Assembly (NCBI GenBank): GCA_044353505.1
Contig: JBILBU010000002.1
Location: 62,001-126,000, forward strand
Reading direction: 5' to 3'
DNA length: 64,000 bases
From: Pollutibacter sp044353505
Lineage (GTDB): Bacteria > Bacteroidota > Bacteroidia > Chitinophagales > Chitinophagaceae
This document shows, in pieces, positions 18,906 to 27,854 of this stretch. Position 1 is the stretch's first letter. Each line of letters opens with the position of its first letter. The notes under the pieces are model-generated. The model was not told the DNA's origin, ran no database searches, and worked only from the letters and a program-made list of their open reading frames with translations. Both the position numbers and the translations under genes were made by a program.

Positions 18906-19844
18906 ATGCCAAACCTTAAAGATTGCCGTATTGTTTTCATGGGCACACCAGAATTTGCTGTAGCCATACTCGATAAACTTGTGCAGGAGGGTTGTGCTGT
19001 TGTTGGGGTTGTTACTGCTCCCGATAAGCCTGCTGGAAGGGGCATGGAACTTTCACAGAGTGCTGTAAAAAAATATGCTGTGGAGAAAGGATTGCATATT
19101 CTTCAGCCCGTCAAATTAAAAGATCCAGCATTCATAACGCAATTGGAGGCCCTGCATGCAGATGTTCAGGTAGTGGTCGCATTTCGAATGCTTCCTGAAC
19201 TGGTGTGGAATATGCCACCCATGGGCACCATTAATCTTCATGCATCATTGCTGCCAAAATACAGAGGCGCTGCACCCATCAATTGGGCGATCATAAATGG
19301 GGAGACAGAAACAGGCATCACCACATTTAAGCTGCAGCATGCCATTGATACTGGCGATGTATTGATGCAGCAGCCGATAGCTATCCGTGAAGATCAAACG
19401 GCGGGCGAGTTGCATGATGAAATGAAAATGCTTGGTGCGGAACTTATATTTAAGACGCTGAAAAAATATTGTGAGGGAACGATTGATCCTATTCCTCAGT
19501 CTGCAATACACGATGAGGCATCAATTCCAACTGCGCCAAAAATCAATACCGATACATGCAGAATCAACTGGCTTTTATCTGCTAAGCAAGTGGTTGATTT
19601 AATAAGGGCACTTTCACCTTATCCAGGTGCGTTTACAATACTTGACGGAAAAATGCTTAAAGTGTATTCTTCCTCTTTTGAAGCTGCGGCTCCACATATT
19701 GCTGTTGGGGCATACGACACAGATCAGAAAACATTTCTTCGTTTTGCTGCCAGCGATGGGTGGGTGTATCTAAAGGAAATACAGCTTGAAGGAAAAAAAA
19801 GAATGAAAGTGGAGGATTTTCTTCGTGGTCATAGATTCAAATAG
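18906..19844 (+). CDS. fmt: Methionyl-tRNA formyltransferase
   Basis: Transfers formyl from 10-formyl-tetrahydrofolate to initiator Met-tRNA. The 312-residue length is normal. The N-terminal domain shows VFMGTPEFAV, PDKPAGRG, the folate-site segment NLHASLLPKYRGAAPINWAI near residue 110, and TGITTF. The C-terminal OB-like domain begins near 210. FolD, which supplies one-carbon units to this enzyme, is also in the window (56535) and shares the same very short spacing between -7 box and ATG. Confidence 0.97.
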   Translation: MPNLKDCRIVFMGTPEFAVAILDKLVQEGCAVVGVVTAPDKPAGRGMELSQSAVKKYAVEKGLHILQPVKLKDPAFITQLEALHADVQVVVAFRMLPELVWNMPPMGTINLHASLLPKYRGAAPINWAIINGETETGITTFKLQHAIDTGDVLMQQPIAIREDQTAGELHDEMKMLGAELIFKTLKKYCEGTIDPIPQSAIHDEASIPTAPKINTDTCRINWLLSAKQVVDLIRALSPYPGAFTILDGKMLKVYSSSFEAAAPHIAVGAYDTDQKTFLRFAASDGWVYLKEIQLEGKKRMKVEDFLRGHRFK

Positions 19845-19886
19845 CTAGTTCAGTTGATCAGTGTATAGGGTAATAAAAAAAACAGA

Positions 19887-21122
19887 ATGATGAGTCCAAT
19901 TGCTGAGCGTTTAATGCGCTATGTACGTATTGATACACAGAGTGATCCTGAAAGTGAATCTTTTCCGTCAACTGAGAAACAGAAGGACCTCTCAAAGTTG
20001 CTGGTGGCAGAGCTTTTGCAGATGGGTGTCTCCGATGCGCATATCGATGAATGGGGCTATGTGTATGCTACTATCCCTTCAAATTCAATCAAACGAATAC
20101 CTGTAATTTGCTTTTGCTCTCATGTTGATACTGCACCTGATTGCAGCGGCAACAATGTCAGGCCGATATTTCATCCAAATTATCTAGGACAAGATATTGT
20201 GCTTCCAGATGATCCAACTCAGGTCATTACCACTGCGGAGCATCCTTACTTACTCGAGAAAATTGGAGATGACATTATCACTGCTAGTGGCTTAACCCTT
20301 CTTGGCGCAGATGATAAAGCTGGGGTATCGGTTATCATGGAGCTGGCAAAGCGGTTAATGAATAACCCAGCCCTTCTGCATGGTGATGTCAGAATTCTGT
20401 TTACGCCTGATGAAGAAGTGGGAAGGGGTGTTGAGCATGTTGATATGGGTAAGTTAGCTGCTGATGTTGGATATACGCTTGATGGTGGCGAATTGGGTTC
20501 GTTTGAGTTTGAAACATTTTCTGCCGATGGTGTTGAGGTAATTATACACGGTGTGAGTGCGCATCCTGGAACAGCAAAGGGGAAGATGGTCAATGCAATA
20601 AAAATTGCATCAGCATTTATTGCCGCGCTGCCCAAAGATGAAATGGCGCCTGAAGTGACTGAAGGTAGAGAGGGTTTTTTTCATCCCACTGATATTAAGG
20701 GGGGAGCAGAGACTGCAAGCATTAAATTCATCATCAGGGATTTCGATACAGCCAAGCTAGCTGAACACGAGTTGAAATTAGAGTCTATACTTCGAGATGT
20801 AATGCAAGCATATCCACTGGCATCATATGAGTTTAAGATAAAGGAGCAGTATCGCAACATGAGGGAAGTGTTGGATCTTTACCCTGAAGTTAATCACCAT
20901 GCGCTAAAAGCAATTGAGCAGTGTGGATTGATTCCAAAGACCGAGCCAGTTCGAGGGGGTACAGATGGCTCAAGACTTTCTTTTATGGGCCTTCCTTGTC
21001 CAAATATCTTCACTGGCGAAATGGCCTTGCACTCCAAGCATGAGTTTGTAAGCGTTCAAGATATGGAGAAGTCAGTAGAGGTGCTGGTTAAGCTTCTTCA
21101 AAACTGGGAAGCTTCGGTTTAG
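19887..21122 (+). CDS. pepT: Peptidase T (tripeptide aminopeptidase)
   Basis: A 411-residue M20B zinc peptidase removing N-terminal residues from tripeptides in the cytoplasm. Metal and catalytic motifs are all visible: SHVDTAPD near residue 80, GADDKAGVSV near 140, TPDEEVGRG near 173, VIIHGVSAHPGTAKGKM near 220, and the closing RGGTDGSRLSFMGLPCPN with HSKHEFV. Two ATG codons, 19887 and 19890, are equally plausible starts. Confidence 0.96.
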   Translation: MMSPIAERLMRYVRIDTQSDPESESFPSTEKQKDLSKLLVAELLQMGVSDAHIDEWGYVYATIPSNSIKRIPVICFCSHVDTAPDCSGNNVRPIFHPNYLGQDIVLPDDPTQVITTAEHPYLLEKIGDDIITASGLTLLGADDKAGVSVIMELAKRLMNNPALLHGDVRILFTPDEEVGRGVEHVDMGKLAADVGYTLDGGELGSFEFETFSADGVEVIIHGVSAHPGTAKGKMVNAIKIASAFIAALPKDEMAPEVTEGREGFFHPTDIKGGAETASIKFIIRDFDTAKLAEHELKLESILRDVMQAYPLASYEFKIKEQYRNMREVLDLYPEVNHHALKAIEQCGLIPKTEPVRGGTDGSRLSFMGLPCPNIFTGEMALHSKHEFVSVQDMEKSVEVLVKLLQNWEASV

Positions 21123-21193
21123 GCCTGGAACTTTATCATGTTGTTAGTAAATAATGTTGCAACTTCATGGCATTGCCCAGCAGAAAAATATTT

Positions 21194-21201
21194 TACATTT
21201 G
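21194..21201 (+). promoter_or_regulatory. -7 box TACATTTG of the exbB-exbD unit
   Basis: An exact TAnnTTTG box 15 nt before the ATG at 21217. A TTG at 21173-21175 gives an 18-nt spacer, close to the Bacteroidota -33 arrangement. Confidence 0.65.
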
Positions 21202-21216
21202 TACAAATAAACGAAC

Positions 21217-21909
21217 ATGATAGCAAGTTTTCTTCAGATCAATTCAGCCGGAGCATTACAAGATACTTCTGCGGTTGCTCAAGCATCAAAGCCAATGCAG
21301 CTTTGGGATATTTTGCAGTCTGGTGGAACCTTGATGATACCACTTGGGGTATTGTTTGTACTTGCAATATTCTTTTTCTTTGAAAGATTTATCGCAATAC
21401 GAAAGGCTGGAAAAATTGATGATAATTTCATGCGCATCATCCGTGATCATATCGTTAACGGAAATATTACAGCCGCTAGAGCAATGACCAAGAATACCGA
21501 TAATCCTGTTGCACGTATTATTGATAAGGGCATTCAACGTATTGGAAAACCTATCGATGCAATTGAACGCAGCATGGAAAATATTGCCCGATTGGAAATG
21601 TACAACCTCGAAAGAAACCTGAGTGTGTTGAGTGTAATCTCCCGCGCAGCTCCGATTTTCGGTTTCGTAGGAACACTGGCCGGATTGATGCAACTGTTTT
21701 TTGATATCAACACAACCGGTGAATTTGTGTTGAATACCATTGCAGGTGGGTTATATGTTAAGCTGGTTACTTCAATTTCAGGGTTATTGATTGGACTGGT
21801 GTCGTTTCTGTCTTTTAGTTTCTTGCATACACAAATTGATAAAACTGCCAATAAGATGGAAGTTGCTGCTGCAGACTTTTTAGATATCCTTCAAGAGCCG
21901 ACAAAGTAG
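21217..21909 (+). CDS. exbB: MotA/TolQ/ExbB proton channel protein
   Basis: A 230-residue inner-membrane protein with three predicted membrane spans (about 34-55, 145-170, 185-210). The conserved RAAPIFGFVGTLAGLMQLF segment near residue 145 and GGLYVKLVTSISGLLIGL near 175 identify the MotA/TolQ/ExbB family. It forms the stator that uses proton flow to power TonB or Tol. It is followed 11 nt later by the ExbD partner. No TonB gene is next to the pair. Confidence 0.9.
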   Translation: MIASFLQINSAGALQDTSAVAQASKPMQLWDILQSGGTLMIPLGVLFVLAIFFFFERFIAIRKAGKIDDNFMRIIRDHIVNGNITAARAMTKNTDNPVARIIDKGIQRIGKPIDAIERSMENIARLEMYNLERNLSVLSVISRAAPIFGFVGTLAGLMQLFFDINTTGEFVLNTIAGGLYVKLVTSISGLLIGLVSFLSFSFLHTQIDKTANKMEVAAADFLDILQEPTK

Positions 21910-21920
21910 AATAAGTAGAA

Positions 21921-22319
21921 ATGCGAATAAGAAAAACATACCGAGCTGATGCAGAGGTCTTCACAGAAGCCCTAAATGATATTCTTTTCATCCTCTTGAT
22001 GTTTTTTCTCATCGTGTCTACATTGGCCAATCCCAATGTGATCAAGCTTTCTCAGCCAAAGTCACAAGGTGACACAAAGGCAAAGCAAAATGTAGTTGTA
22101 TCCATTGATGCCAATAAACAGTTTTATATAGGCACAACTCCGGTTGGCATCGATTCACTCAAGACCATGTTGGTTCCGGTGATTGCCAAAGAAAAAACGG
22201 AGGTGCCTACGATTGTGATCAATGCTGACAAGACCGTAGACATTGATGCAGTTGTTGCAGTCATGCGTATTGCAAAAGAACTTGGTGCAAAAACAGTACT
22301 TTCTGTTGAGAAGCAATAG
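21921..22319 (+). CDS. exbD: ExbD/TolR biopolymer transport protein
   Basis: A 132-residue protein with a short cytoplasmic N-terminus, one membrane span (about 18-38) containing the family's conserved aspartate in EALNDILFILLMF, and a periplasmic domain with VVISIDANKQFYI-type ExbD sequence and PTIVINADKTVD. It completes the proton-driven stator with the upstream ExbB. Confidence 0.9.
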   Translation: MRIRKTYRADAEVFTEALNDILFILLMFFLIVSTLANPNVIKLSQPKSQGDTKAKQNVVVSIDANKQFYIGTTPVGIDSLKTMLVPVIAKEKTEVPTIVINADKTVDIDAVVAVMRIAKELGAKTVLSVEKQ

Positions 22320-22324
22320 CAGGC

Positions 22325-23206
22325 CTAGAGCGAGGCGCCAATTTTTCTGCCAATCACCATTCTTTCCTTGCCTTGTAAGTCTGATTTTACTTGAACATCT
22401 TCAAACTCATTTTCCTCTAACAAAGCCGCAACTTCATTGCTGAATTCAGCATGCGTCTCAAAAAATATCTTACCGCCCCTCAATAGATGGTGGGCAGAGA
22501 ATTCAATGATTGATTTATAGAATTGCATCGGATCGTTGTTGGTAATAAACAATGCTTCGTGCGGTTCATGTTCTAGTACGTTAGGTGCCATATCCAACTT
22601 GTCAGCATGGGGGATATATGGTGGGTTGCTGATGATTATATCAAACGCAGGAAGATGATCGTCTTTGCTCTCCTTTAGGATATCAAGTTTTTTGTAAATC
22701 ACATCTACTTGATTTGCTTCTGCATTTTTTTCTGCAAGCTCAAGGGCTCCTATACTGTTATCGATTCCCCATACTTCCCAGGAAGGGAAATATTTTTTTA
22801 GTGCAATAGCAATGCAGCCACTGCCAGTACCAATATCAATAACTTTAAATATATGTTCATCCTTCTGTGGTAAATCGGCTATGGTTTTCCTTGCTTCCTC
22901 AACCAGCTCCTCTGTTTCGGGCCTTGGTATGAGCACTCGCTCATCAACTTGAAAGCACATCCCACTGAACCATGTAGTTCCCAATACATATTGTACCGGC
23001 TTTCCTGCGTCCAGTGCAGTTTTAAAAGTATCAAAGCGTTCGTGTTGATCTTGGCTCATTTCTTGGTCATGGTAGATAATTCTTTTTGACCTTTCCCATC
23101 CAGTTAATTCCTCCATCACCAAGTCGGCAATATTTGCACTTTCTCTATTGTCATAGTAATTGGCAATGCTTGATTTCAATAGCTGATAGGCTTCTTTGAT
23201 GCGCAT
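22325..23206 (-). CDS. prmC: Peptide chain release factor N5-glutamine methyltransferase
   Basis: Methylates the GGQ glutamine of release factors RF1 and RF2. ATG 23206 (MRIKEAYQLL) gives 293 residues and is chosen over the upstream 23260 because the -7 box TACATTTG ends 3 nt before it. Motifs: LIPRPETEELVE near residue 95, IDIGTGSGCIAI near 120, and the catalytic NPPYIPHADK near 188. It points away from ribD. Confidence 0.95.
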   Translation of the reverse strand: MRIKEAYQLLKSSIANYYDNRESANIADLVMEELTGWERSKRIIYHDQEMSQDQHERFDTFKTALDAGKPVQYVLGTTWFSGMCFQVDERVLIPRPETEELVEEARKTIADLPQKDEHIFKVIDIGTGSGCIAIALKKYFPSWEVWGIDNSIGALELAEKNAEANQVDVIYKKLDILKESKDDHLPAFDIIISNPPYIPHADKLDMAPNVLEHEPHEALFITNNDPMQFYKSIIEFSAHHLLRGGKIFFETHAEFSNEVAALLEENEFEDVQVKSDLQGKERMVIGRKIGASL

Positions 23207-23209
23207 GGT

Positions 23210-23217
23210 CAAATGTA
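23210..23217 (-). promoter_or_regulatory. -7 box TACATTTG abutting the prmC start codon
   Basis: An exact TAnnTTTG match on the minus strand. Only three bases (ACC) separate it from the ATG at 23206. A TTG core lies 21 nt further upstream. A leaderless transcript is predicted. Confidence 0.6.
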
Positions 23218-23224
23218 AAACAAT

Positions 23225-23232
23225 TAACTTTG
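23225..23232 (+). promoter_or_regulatory. -7 box TAACTTTG for ribD, divergent from the prmC promoter
   Basis: An exact TAnnTTTG match on the plus strand, 71 nt before ATG 23304 of ribD. It lies 8 bp from the oppositely oriented prmC box, so the two promoters overlap. Confidence 0.45.
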
Positions 23233-23303
23233 TGGTAGCAAGCCAACGGGGAGTGGTCATTTAAAAAGTGATAAATCCTTTTATTTGGAATGTTTACCCC
23301 AAT

Positions 23304-24356
23304 ATGATCTCAACCGATAAATTTTTCATGAAACGTGCGCTAGACCTTGCGGCCAAGGGGGCTGGTCTTGTTTCGCCAAATCCAATGGTGGGAGCTCTGC
23401 TAGTTCATGATGGAGAAATTATTGGGGAAGGGTATCATGAGCAATTTGGACAGTCACATGCAGAGATAAATTGTTTAGATGCGGTTAAGGATCAATTAAG
23501 GCATCTTATTCCTGCATCAACCATGTACGTTACCTTGGAGCCATGTGCTCATCACGGCAAAACACCTCCCTGTGCAGATCGATTGGTCAGGGAGGGATTG
23601 AAAACTGTTGTGATTGCCACATCCGATCCAAATCCTTTGGTGAATGGAAAGGGTATTGCAATTTTAAAAAAGGCCGGTATTGAAGTTAGGGTTGGCATAT
23701 TGGAGGAGGCAGTACAATTTCAGAACCGCAGATTTTTTACTTCTTGTCAAAAGGGCAGACCCTATATCCTTTTGAAGTGGGCGCAGACTGGAGATGGTTT
23801 TATTTCCTCAGGTACTGCTGAGCGATTGAAAATTACCTCGCACAAAACTGATATGCTTGTTCATCAATGGAGAGCGGAGGAGGATGCGATCATGATTGGC
23901 AGTCGAACTGCTTTGCTGGATGACCCCTTACTCACCAATAGGCATACTGAGGGGCCTTCACCTCTTCGCATTGTATTGGATAGCAACAACAGCCTGCCAA
24001 GAACACTGAGCATGTTCAATGATGGGAATCCTGTAGTTATCATCAATCGTCATAAAGATCTACAAGACGGAAACCTGCGCTATAAGAAAATTGAAAAAGA
24101 CATGAATTATTGGAAACACCTTTTCATTTTTCTGCATGAACTAAACATTCAAGGGTTGATGGTAGAGGGCGGAGCACAATTAATATCTTCAATGATTGAA
24201 GCGGGGTATTGGGATGAAATCCGTGTACTTACAAATCCAATAAAAAATATCATCAGCGGCATTCCTGCACCAACATTACCAACCAATATCGGCAAAACAG
24301 ATCACCAACAGATCGGAGATGAGTTGCTACATATTTATTACAACAGCAACCAATGA
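23304..24356 (+). CDS. ribD: Bifunctional riboflavin biosynthesis deaminase/reductase RibD
   Basis: Converts diaminohydroxyphosphoribosylamino-pyrimidine to the ribityl-amino product in two steps. ATG 23304 (MISTDKFFMKRAL) gives 350 residues; a GTG at 23268 would add 12 unconserved ones. The deaminase half has SPNPMVGA, the zinc ligands HAEINC and PCAHHGKTPPC. The reductase half (about 150-350) has LKWAQTGDGFIS and VEGGAQLISS. The stop overlaps the next gene's ATG by 4 nt (ATGA). Confidence 0.95.
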   Translation: MISTDKFFMKRALDLAAKGAGLVSPNPMVGALLVHDGEIIGEGYHEQFGQSHAEINCLDAVKDQLRHLIPASTMYVTLEPCAHHGKTPPCADRLVREGLKTVVIATSDPNPLVNGKGIAILKKAGIEVRVGILEEAVQFQNRRFFTSCQKGRPYILLKWAQTGDGFISSGTAERLKITSHKTDMLVHQWRAEEDAIMIGSRTALLDDPLLTNRHTEGPSPLRIVLDSNNSLPRTLSMFNDGNPVVIINRHKDLQDGNLRYKKIEKDMNYWKHLFIFLHELNIQGLMVEGGAQLISSMIEAGYWDEIRVLTNPIKNIISGIPAPTLPTNIGKTDHQQIGDELLHIYYNSNQ

Positions 24357-24973
24357 TTCATGACCCCAATTATTATCAATCAATAGAGAGCCCTTCTGTA
24401 GCCGAGTTTTCGGATAGGGGAAGCCGATTTGTTGCACTTGCATTCCCGGTATTGTCAATTGATTCCTTCAAGCAGATATTGAATGATGTGAAAAAAGAGC
24501 ATCCCAAGGCTTCGCATCATTGTTTTGCATACCGTATTGGTACAGAGGGCATGACGTTTCGGGTTACTGATGCCGGCGAGCCCTCTGGAACGGCCGGGCG
24601 GCCGATACTTGGGCAAATTGATAGCAAGGGCTTAACCAATCTCTGTGTGATCGTTGTGCGTTATTTTGGTGGAACACTACTTGGCGTTCCTGGTTTAATA
24701 AATGCGTATAAAAGCGCTGCATCCATGGCTTTACAACTGACTCCAGCGATTAGAAAAGCCGTCGAAGTTTCTTATGAACTTCAGTTCGATTACACCGTAG
24801 TAAATGATGTGATAAAGACAATCAAAAGATTCAACTGCAGCATCATTAAGCAGGAGATGCAACTGTTTTGCATATACGAAATTGGGGTCCCGAAAATTAA
24901 TGAGATGGATTGCCTTAGGCTTTTGTCAGACATCAAAGGGTGTAGCCTAAAAAAGAAAAGCGACTCAGCTTGA
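24353..24973 (+). CDS. YigZ/IMPACT family protein
   Basis: A 206-residue protein of the UPF0029/IMPACT family. The signature GEPSGTAGRPILGQI near residue 80 and VIVVRYFGGTLLGVPGLINAY near 103 are intact; a C-terminal DUF1949-like region follows. In other bacteria the family is linked to translation or elongation-factor-like binding, without a settled activity. It overlaps the ribD stop and is translationally coupled to it. Confidence 0.92.
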   Translation: MIHDPNYYQSIESPSVAEFSDRGSRFVALAFPVLSIDSFKQILNDVKKEHPKASHHCFAYRIGTEGMTFRVTDAGEPSGTAGRPILGQIDSKGLTNLCVIVVRYFGGTLLGVPGLINAYKSAASMALQLTPAIRKAVEVSYELQFDYTVVNDVIKTIKRFNCSIIKQEMQLFCIYEIGVPKINEMDCLRLLSDIKGCSLKKKSDSA

Positions 24974-24991
24974 TGCAGAATCGCTTTTTTT
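24956..24991 (+). terminator. Intrinsic terminator overlapping the yigZ stop codon
   Basis: AAAAGCGA (24956-24963) pairs with TCGCTTTT (24981-24988), and a run of seven T ends at 24991. The yigZ stop codon TGA (24971-24973) lies in the 17-base loop, so the last codons are part of the terminator. Confidence 0.65.
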
Positions 24992-25005
24992 ATGCGTTGA
25001 AGAAT

Positions 25006-25752
25006 TTATTTCGCAGGAGTCACTTCTTCATCAACAAGAACACGTCCGCAGTTTTCGCAAACAATGATTTTCTTGTGCTGACGAATTTCACTCTGACGTT
25101 GTGGAGGGATGGAGTTAAAACATCCTCCGCAAGCATCACGAACTACAGGCACTACAGCAAGTCCGTTATGGAAATTCTTTCTGATTCTGTCAAAAGAAGC
25201 TAGCAATCTAGGATCAACTGCAACACGTGCTTTGTCAGCTATTGCCCTGTATTCTTTTTCTTCTTTCTCGGTTTCAGCAACTATTTTATCAAGCTCGCCT
25301 TTTTTAACTTTCAAGTTTGCCTCTTTTGCAGCGATATTCTTTTTTGCTGCTTCAAGGACTCTTGCCTTTTCAGTAATTTCTTCACTAGCATCTTTAATAT
25401 GACGCTCGCAAAGTTTCACATCTAGGGTTTGCATTTCAAGCTCTTTGTTTATGGCTTCGAATTCCCTATTGTTTTTTACATTATCGCTTTGCTTTTCATA
25501 CTTTTTTATCAAGTCTTCAGAATGAGCGATGGCTTCTTTTTTCTGTTTGATAAATTCGTTGATGCCATTAACTTCTTCCTCTAGCCTGGTTTCCCTGGCA
25601 TGAAGTCCTTCAATTTCATCTTCCAAATCACGTACTTCAATTGGAAGTTCTCCTTTGAGGATTGCTATCTCATCTAACTTGCTTTCTACTTTTTGCAGAG
25701 TAAGAAGGGAAGTGAGTTTTTCTTCTACGGAATATTCTTTTACTGTTGCCAT
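25006..25752 (-). CDS. C4-type zinc-ribbon, coiled-coil protein
   Basis: A 248-residue protein with a long predicted coiled coil (about 10-180, rich in E, K and L heptads) and a C-terminal zinc ribbon made by CGGC near residue 203 and CENC near 227. This architecture is the widespread C4-type zinc-ribbon (zf-RING_7) family. It lies 6 nt after the Nif3-like gene, a pairing frequently seen in bacteria and suggesting a shared, still undefined role. Confidence 0.88.
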   Translation of the reverse strand: MATVKEYSVEEKLTSLLTLQKVESKLDEIAILKGELPIEVRDLEDEIEGLHARETRLEEEVNGINEFIKQKKEAIAHSEDLIKKYEKQSDNVKNNREFEAINKELEMQTLDVKLCERHIKDASEEITEKARVLEAAKKNIAAKEANLKVKKGELDKIVAETEKEEKEYRAIADKARVAVDPRLLASFDRIRKNFHNGLAVVPVVRDACGGCFNSIPPQRQSEIRQHKKIIVCENCGRVLVDEEVTPAK

Positions 25753-25758
25753 AATGAG

Positions 25759-26859
25759 TTATAAAAAGTAGTTGACTGGATTGGTATTAATGCCTGTTTT
25801 TAGGATGGCGAAGGTAGGGAATTTTTCTTTTATCATCCTTGCCAGTAGGTCTGATGTGTATTGCTCGCTCTCAAAATGCCCAATATCAGCCAGCAGCATC
25901 CTCCCATTGGGAGTGAAAAAGTCGTGATATCCAAGATCCCCGGTTAGAAAAACATCTGCATTATTTCTTAATGCACTGGAAATCATTGATTTACCTGATC
26001 CTCCACAAACTGCAACGGTTTTGATGGGGTTATTGGTAAGTGGACTGTGCCTAATAATGCCGGTTGCGAAGGTGGACTTCACCAGTGAAAGAAAATCCGA
26101 TTGGTTCATTGGGCTCGTCAGGTTACCAATTAATCCTCCTCCAAACTCATGAAAATTGTTATCAAGGCCTAGGATATCATAAGCTGGCGTTTCATAAGGA
26201 TGACTCGAGAAAAGGGCTTTGGTTATTGCCGATTCCAGGTGGGAAGGAAAAATAACTTCTATTCTTTCCTCAGGTTCACTGTGTATTTTTCCAATTTCTC
26301 CAATAAATGGGTCTGCACCAGCGAGGGGCTTAAAATTTCCGGATCCGCTAGTACTGAAGCTACAGGCTTCGTATTTTCCAATTTTTCCAGCCCCTGCGGC
26401 AAAAAGTGCAGCTCTTACCGTTTCGAGATGGGAGGTTGGAACGAAGGTGATGATCTTTTTATGGGTATCTGCGGCTGGCACCAATACCCTTGCTTGGGTA
26501 ATGCCTAAACGGTTTGCTATCTCTCCGTTTACCCCCCAAAGCACATTGTCGAGATTGGTGTGACAAGCATAGATGCTGATGTTGTTTACAATTGCCTTAA
26601 TCAATAGGTCTGAAACGAGTTCGCCTTTGCTTATTCTTTTGAGTGGGGTAAATATGGGGGGGTGGTGAACGACAATGAGATTATGTTTACGTGCTATCGC
26701 TTCGTCTATGACCGCTTCAGTAAGGTCTAGTGCGGTGGTAGCGCCTGAACAAGGGGCATTTGCATCACCACATACCAGTCCGGAATTGTCATACAGTTCC
26801 TGCAAGGATAGCGGGGCTTCTGTTTCTAAAACGTTAATAATGTCTCTTATGCTTTGCAT
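25759..26859 (-). CDS. Nif3-like dinuclear metal centre protein
   Basis: A 366-residue member of the Nif3/YqfO family, which forms a hexameric ring with a two-metal site. Metal ligands are visible in VHHPPIFTPLK near residue 65, CHTNLDN near 100, and the C-terminal DIGHFESE near 327. The longer length than E. coli YbgI reflects the inserted PII-like domain (about 130-235) seen in YqfO types. The biochemical role is not established. It heads a two-gene unit with the zinc-ribbon gene. Confidence 0.92.
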   Translation of the reverse strand: MQSIRDIINVLETEAPLSLQELYDNSGLVCGDANAPCSGATTALDLTEAVIDEAIARKHNLIVVHHPPIFTPLKRISKGELVSDLLIKAIVNNISIYACHTNLDNVLWGVNGEIANRLGITQARVLVPAADTHKKIITFVPTSHLETVRAALFAAGAGKIGKYEACSFSTSGSGNFKPLAGADPFIGEIGKIHSEPEERIEVIFPSHLESAITKALFSSHPYETPAYDILGLDNNFHEFGGGLIGNLTSPMNQSDFLSLVKSTFATGIIRHSPLTNNPIKTVAVCGGSGKSMISSALRNNADVFLTGDLGYHDFFTPNGRMLLADIGHFESEQYTSDLLARMIKEKFPTFAILKTGINTNPVNYFL

Positions 26860-26916
26860 TTATTTCTTTATTTCTGTTAATTGAAATTACTTTACTTTCT
26901 TAACAGCCTAATACTG

Positions 26917-27723
26917 ATGCAAAGATATTTGTTCCTTCTTCTTCTTTCCCTAACTGGTTTTGCCAATGCGCAACAGGTGACTAGCGATTGGGAAAACTAT
27001 GTTGTTTCCCTGAAAGGGCGCCCTGTATCAATTAATGTTGACCTTGGATTGAAGAAGCTAGCTCCTATGAAGGACAACCCCTATGTAATCATGCTCAGGT
27101 TAAAATTGAACAATCCCAATGCAGATGGCATGCCTCAAGGAGGGGACCTTGAGCAATTAATCACGCTAGAAGAAAAGCTGGTTGAAATGCTAGCCCGGCA
27201 GAATGGCACGTTGTTCGCTGGTCGGTTTACCCAAAGGGGGTTGAGAGAATTTTATTTTTATGGACCAGACACATTGGGTTATTTGAAAGCAATTAATGAA
27301 TCAATGATTGAATTTCCTGATTTTGAATTTCTTTGTCTCGCTAAAAATGATCAGCAATGGGAGAACTATCTCACGGTTTTATATCCTTCCAACCCTGACA
27401 AGCTCCGAATTGACAGCCGTAGAAGGTTGGGTGAAATGGCCAGAGCAGGCACATTGGGTGCTGGCTTAGTAGATGTTTTTCACTATTTTATTTTTTCTGA
27501 TCAGGAGTCTCGAAAGAAGTTTCTCATGGGCCCACTTGCCTCAGGATCCAACCTTGTATCGATGCCTTTACAGGGAGATGCCAAAACGGGAAGGTATAGC
27601 CTGGTGCTGAGAAAAATGGAGAAACCCGCTTATGACTGGATTGAAAATAGCCTTATCCCTTTATTCACGGCAGCGCTTAAATCAGGGGGCACTTATCAGG
27701 GCTGGGATTTCACGTCAAGGTGA
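26917..27723 (+). CDS. Exported DUF695 plus RraB-like protein
   Basis: 268 residues from ATG 26917 (MQRYLFLLLLSL), preferred to TTG 26881 because it opens straight into a signal peptide ending NAQQ. The N-terminal half, from SDWENYVVSLKGRPVSINVDLGL, resembles DUF695. The C-terminal part (about 170-268, with VDVFHYFIFSDQESRKKF and GGTYQGWDF) resembles the RraB-like domain often found after DUF695. RraB inhibits RNase E in the cytoplasm of E. coli; with a signal peptide that function is unlikely here. Role unknown. Confidence 0.75.
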   Translation: MQRYLFLLLLSLTGFANAQQVTSDWENYVVSLKGRPVSINVDLGLKKLAPMKDNPYVIMLRLKLNNPNADGMPQGGDLEQLITLEEKLVEMLARQNGTLFAGRFTQRGLREFYFYGPDTLGYLKAINESMIEFPDFEFLCLAKNDQQWENYLTVLYPSNPDKLRIDSRRRLGEMARAGTLGAGLVDVFHYFIFSDQESRKKFLMGPLASGSNLVSMPLQGDAKTGRYSLVLRKMEKPAYDWIENSLIPLFTAALKSGGTYQGWDFTSR

Positions 27724-27854
27724 TTTAGTATAATTTCCTCTTAATTGTTTGATTTTATGTAATATAGGTGCGAAAACGGCCTTAAATTTGGGGCTCATAT
27801 CAGGTTATTTTTTTGTTGATCAACTACCCCCATATTAAGCAGCTTATCAAGCCT

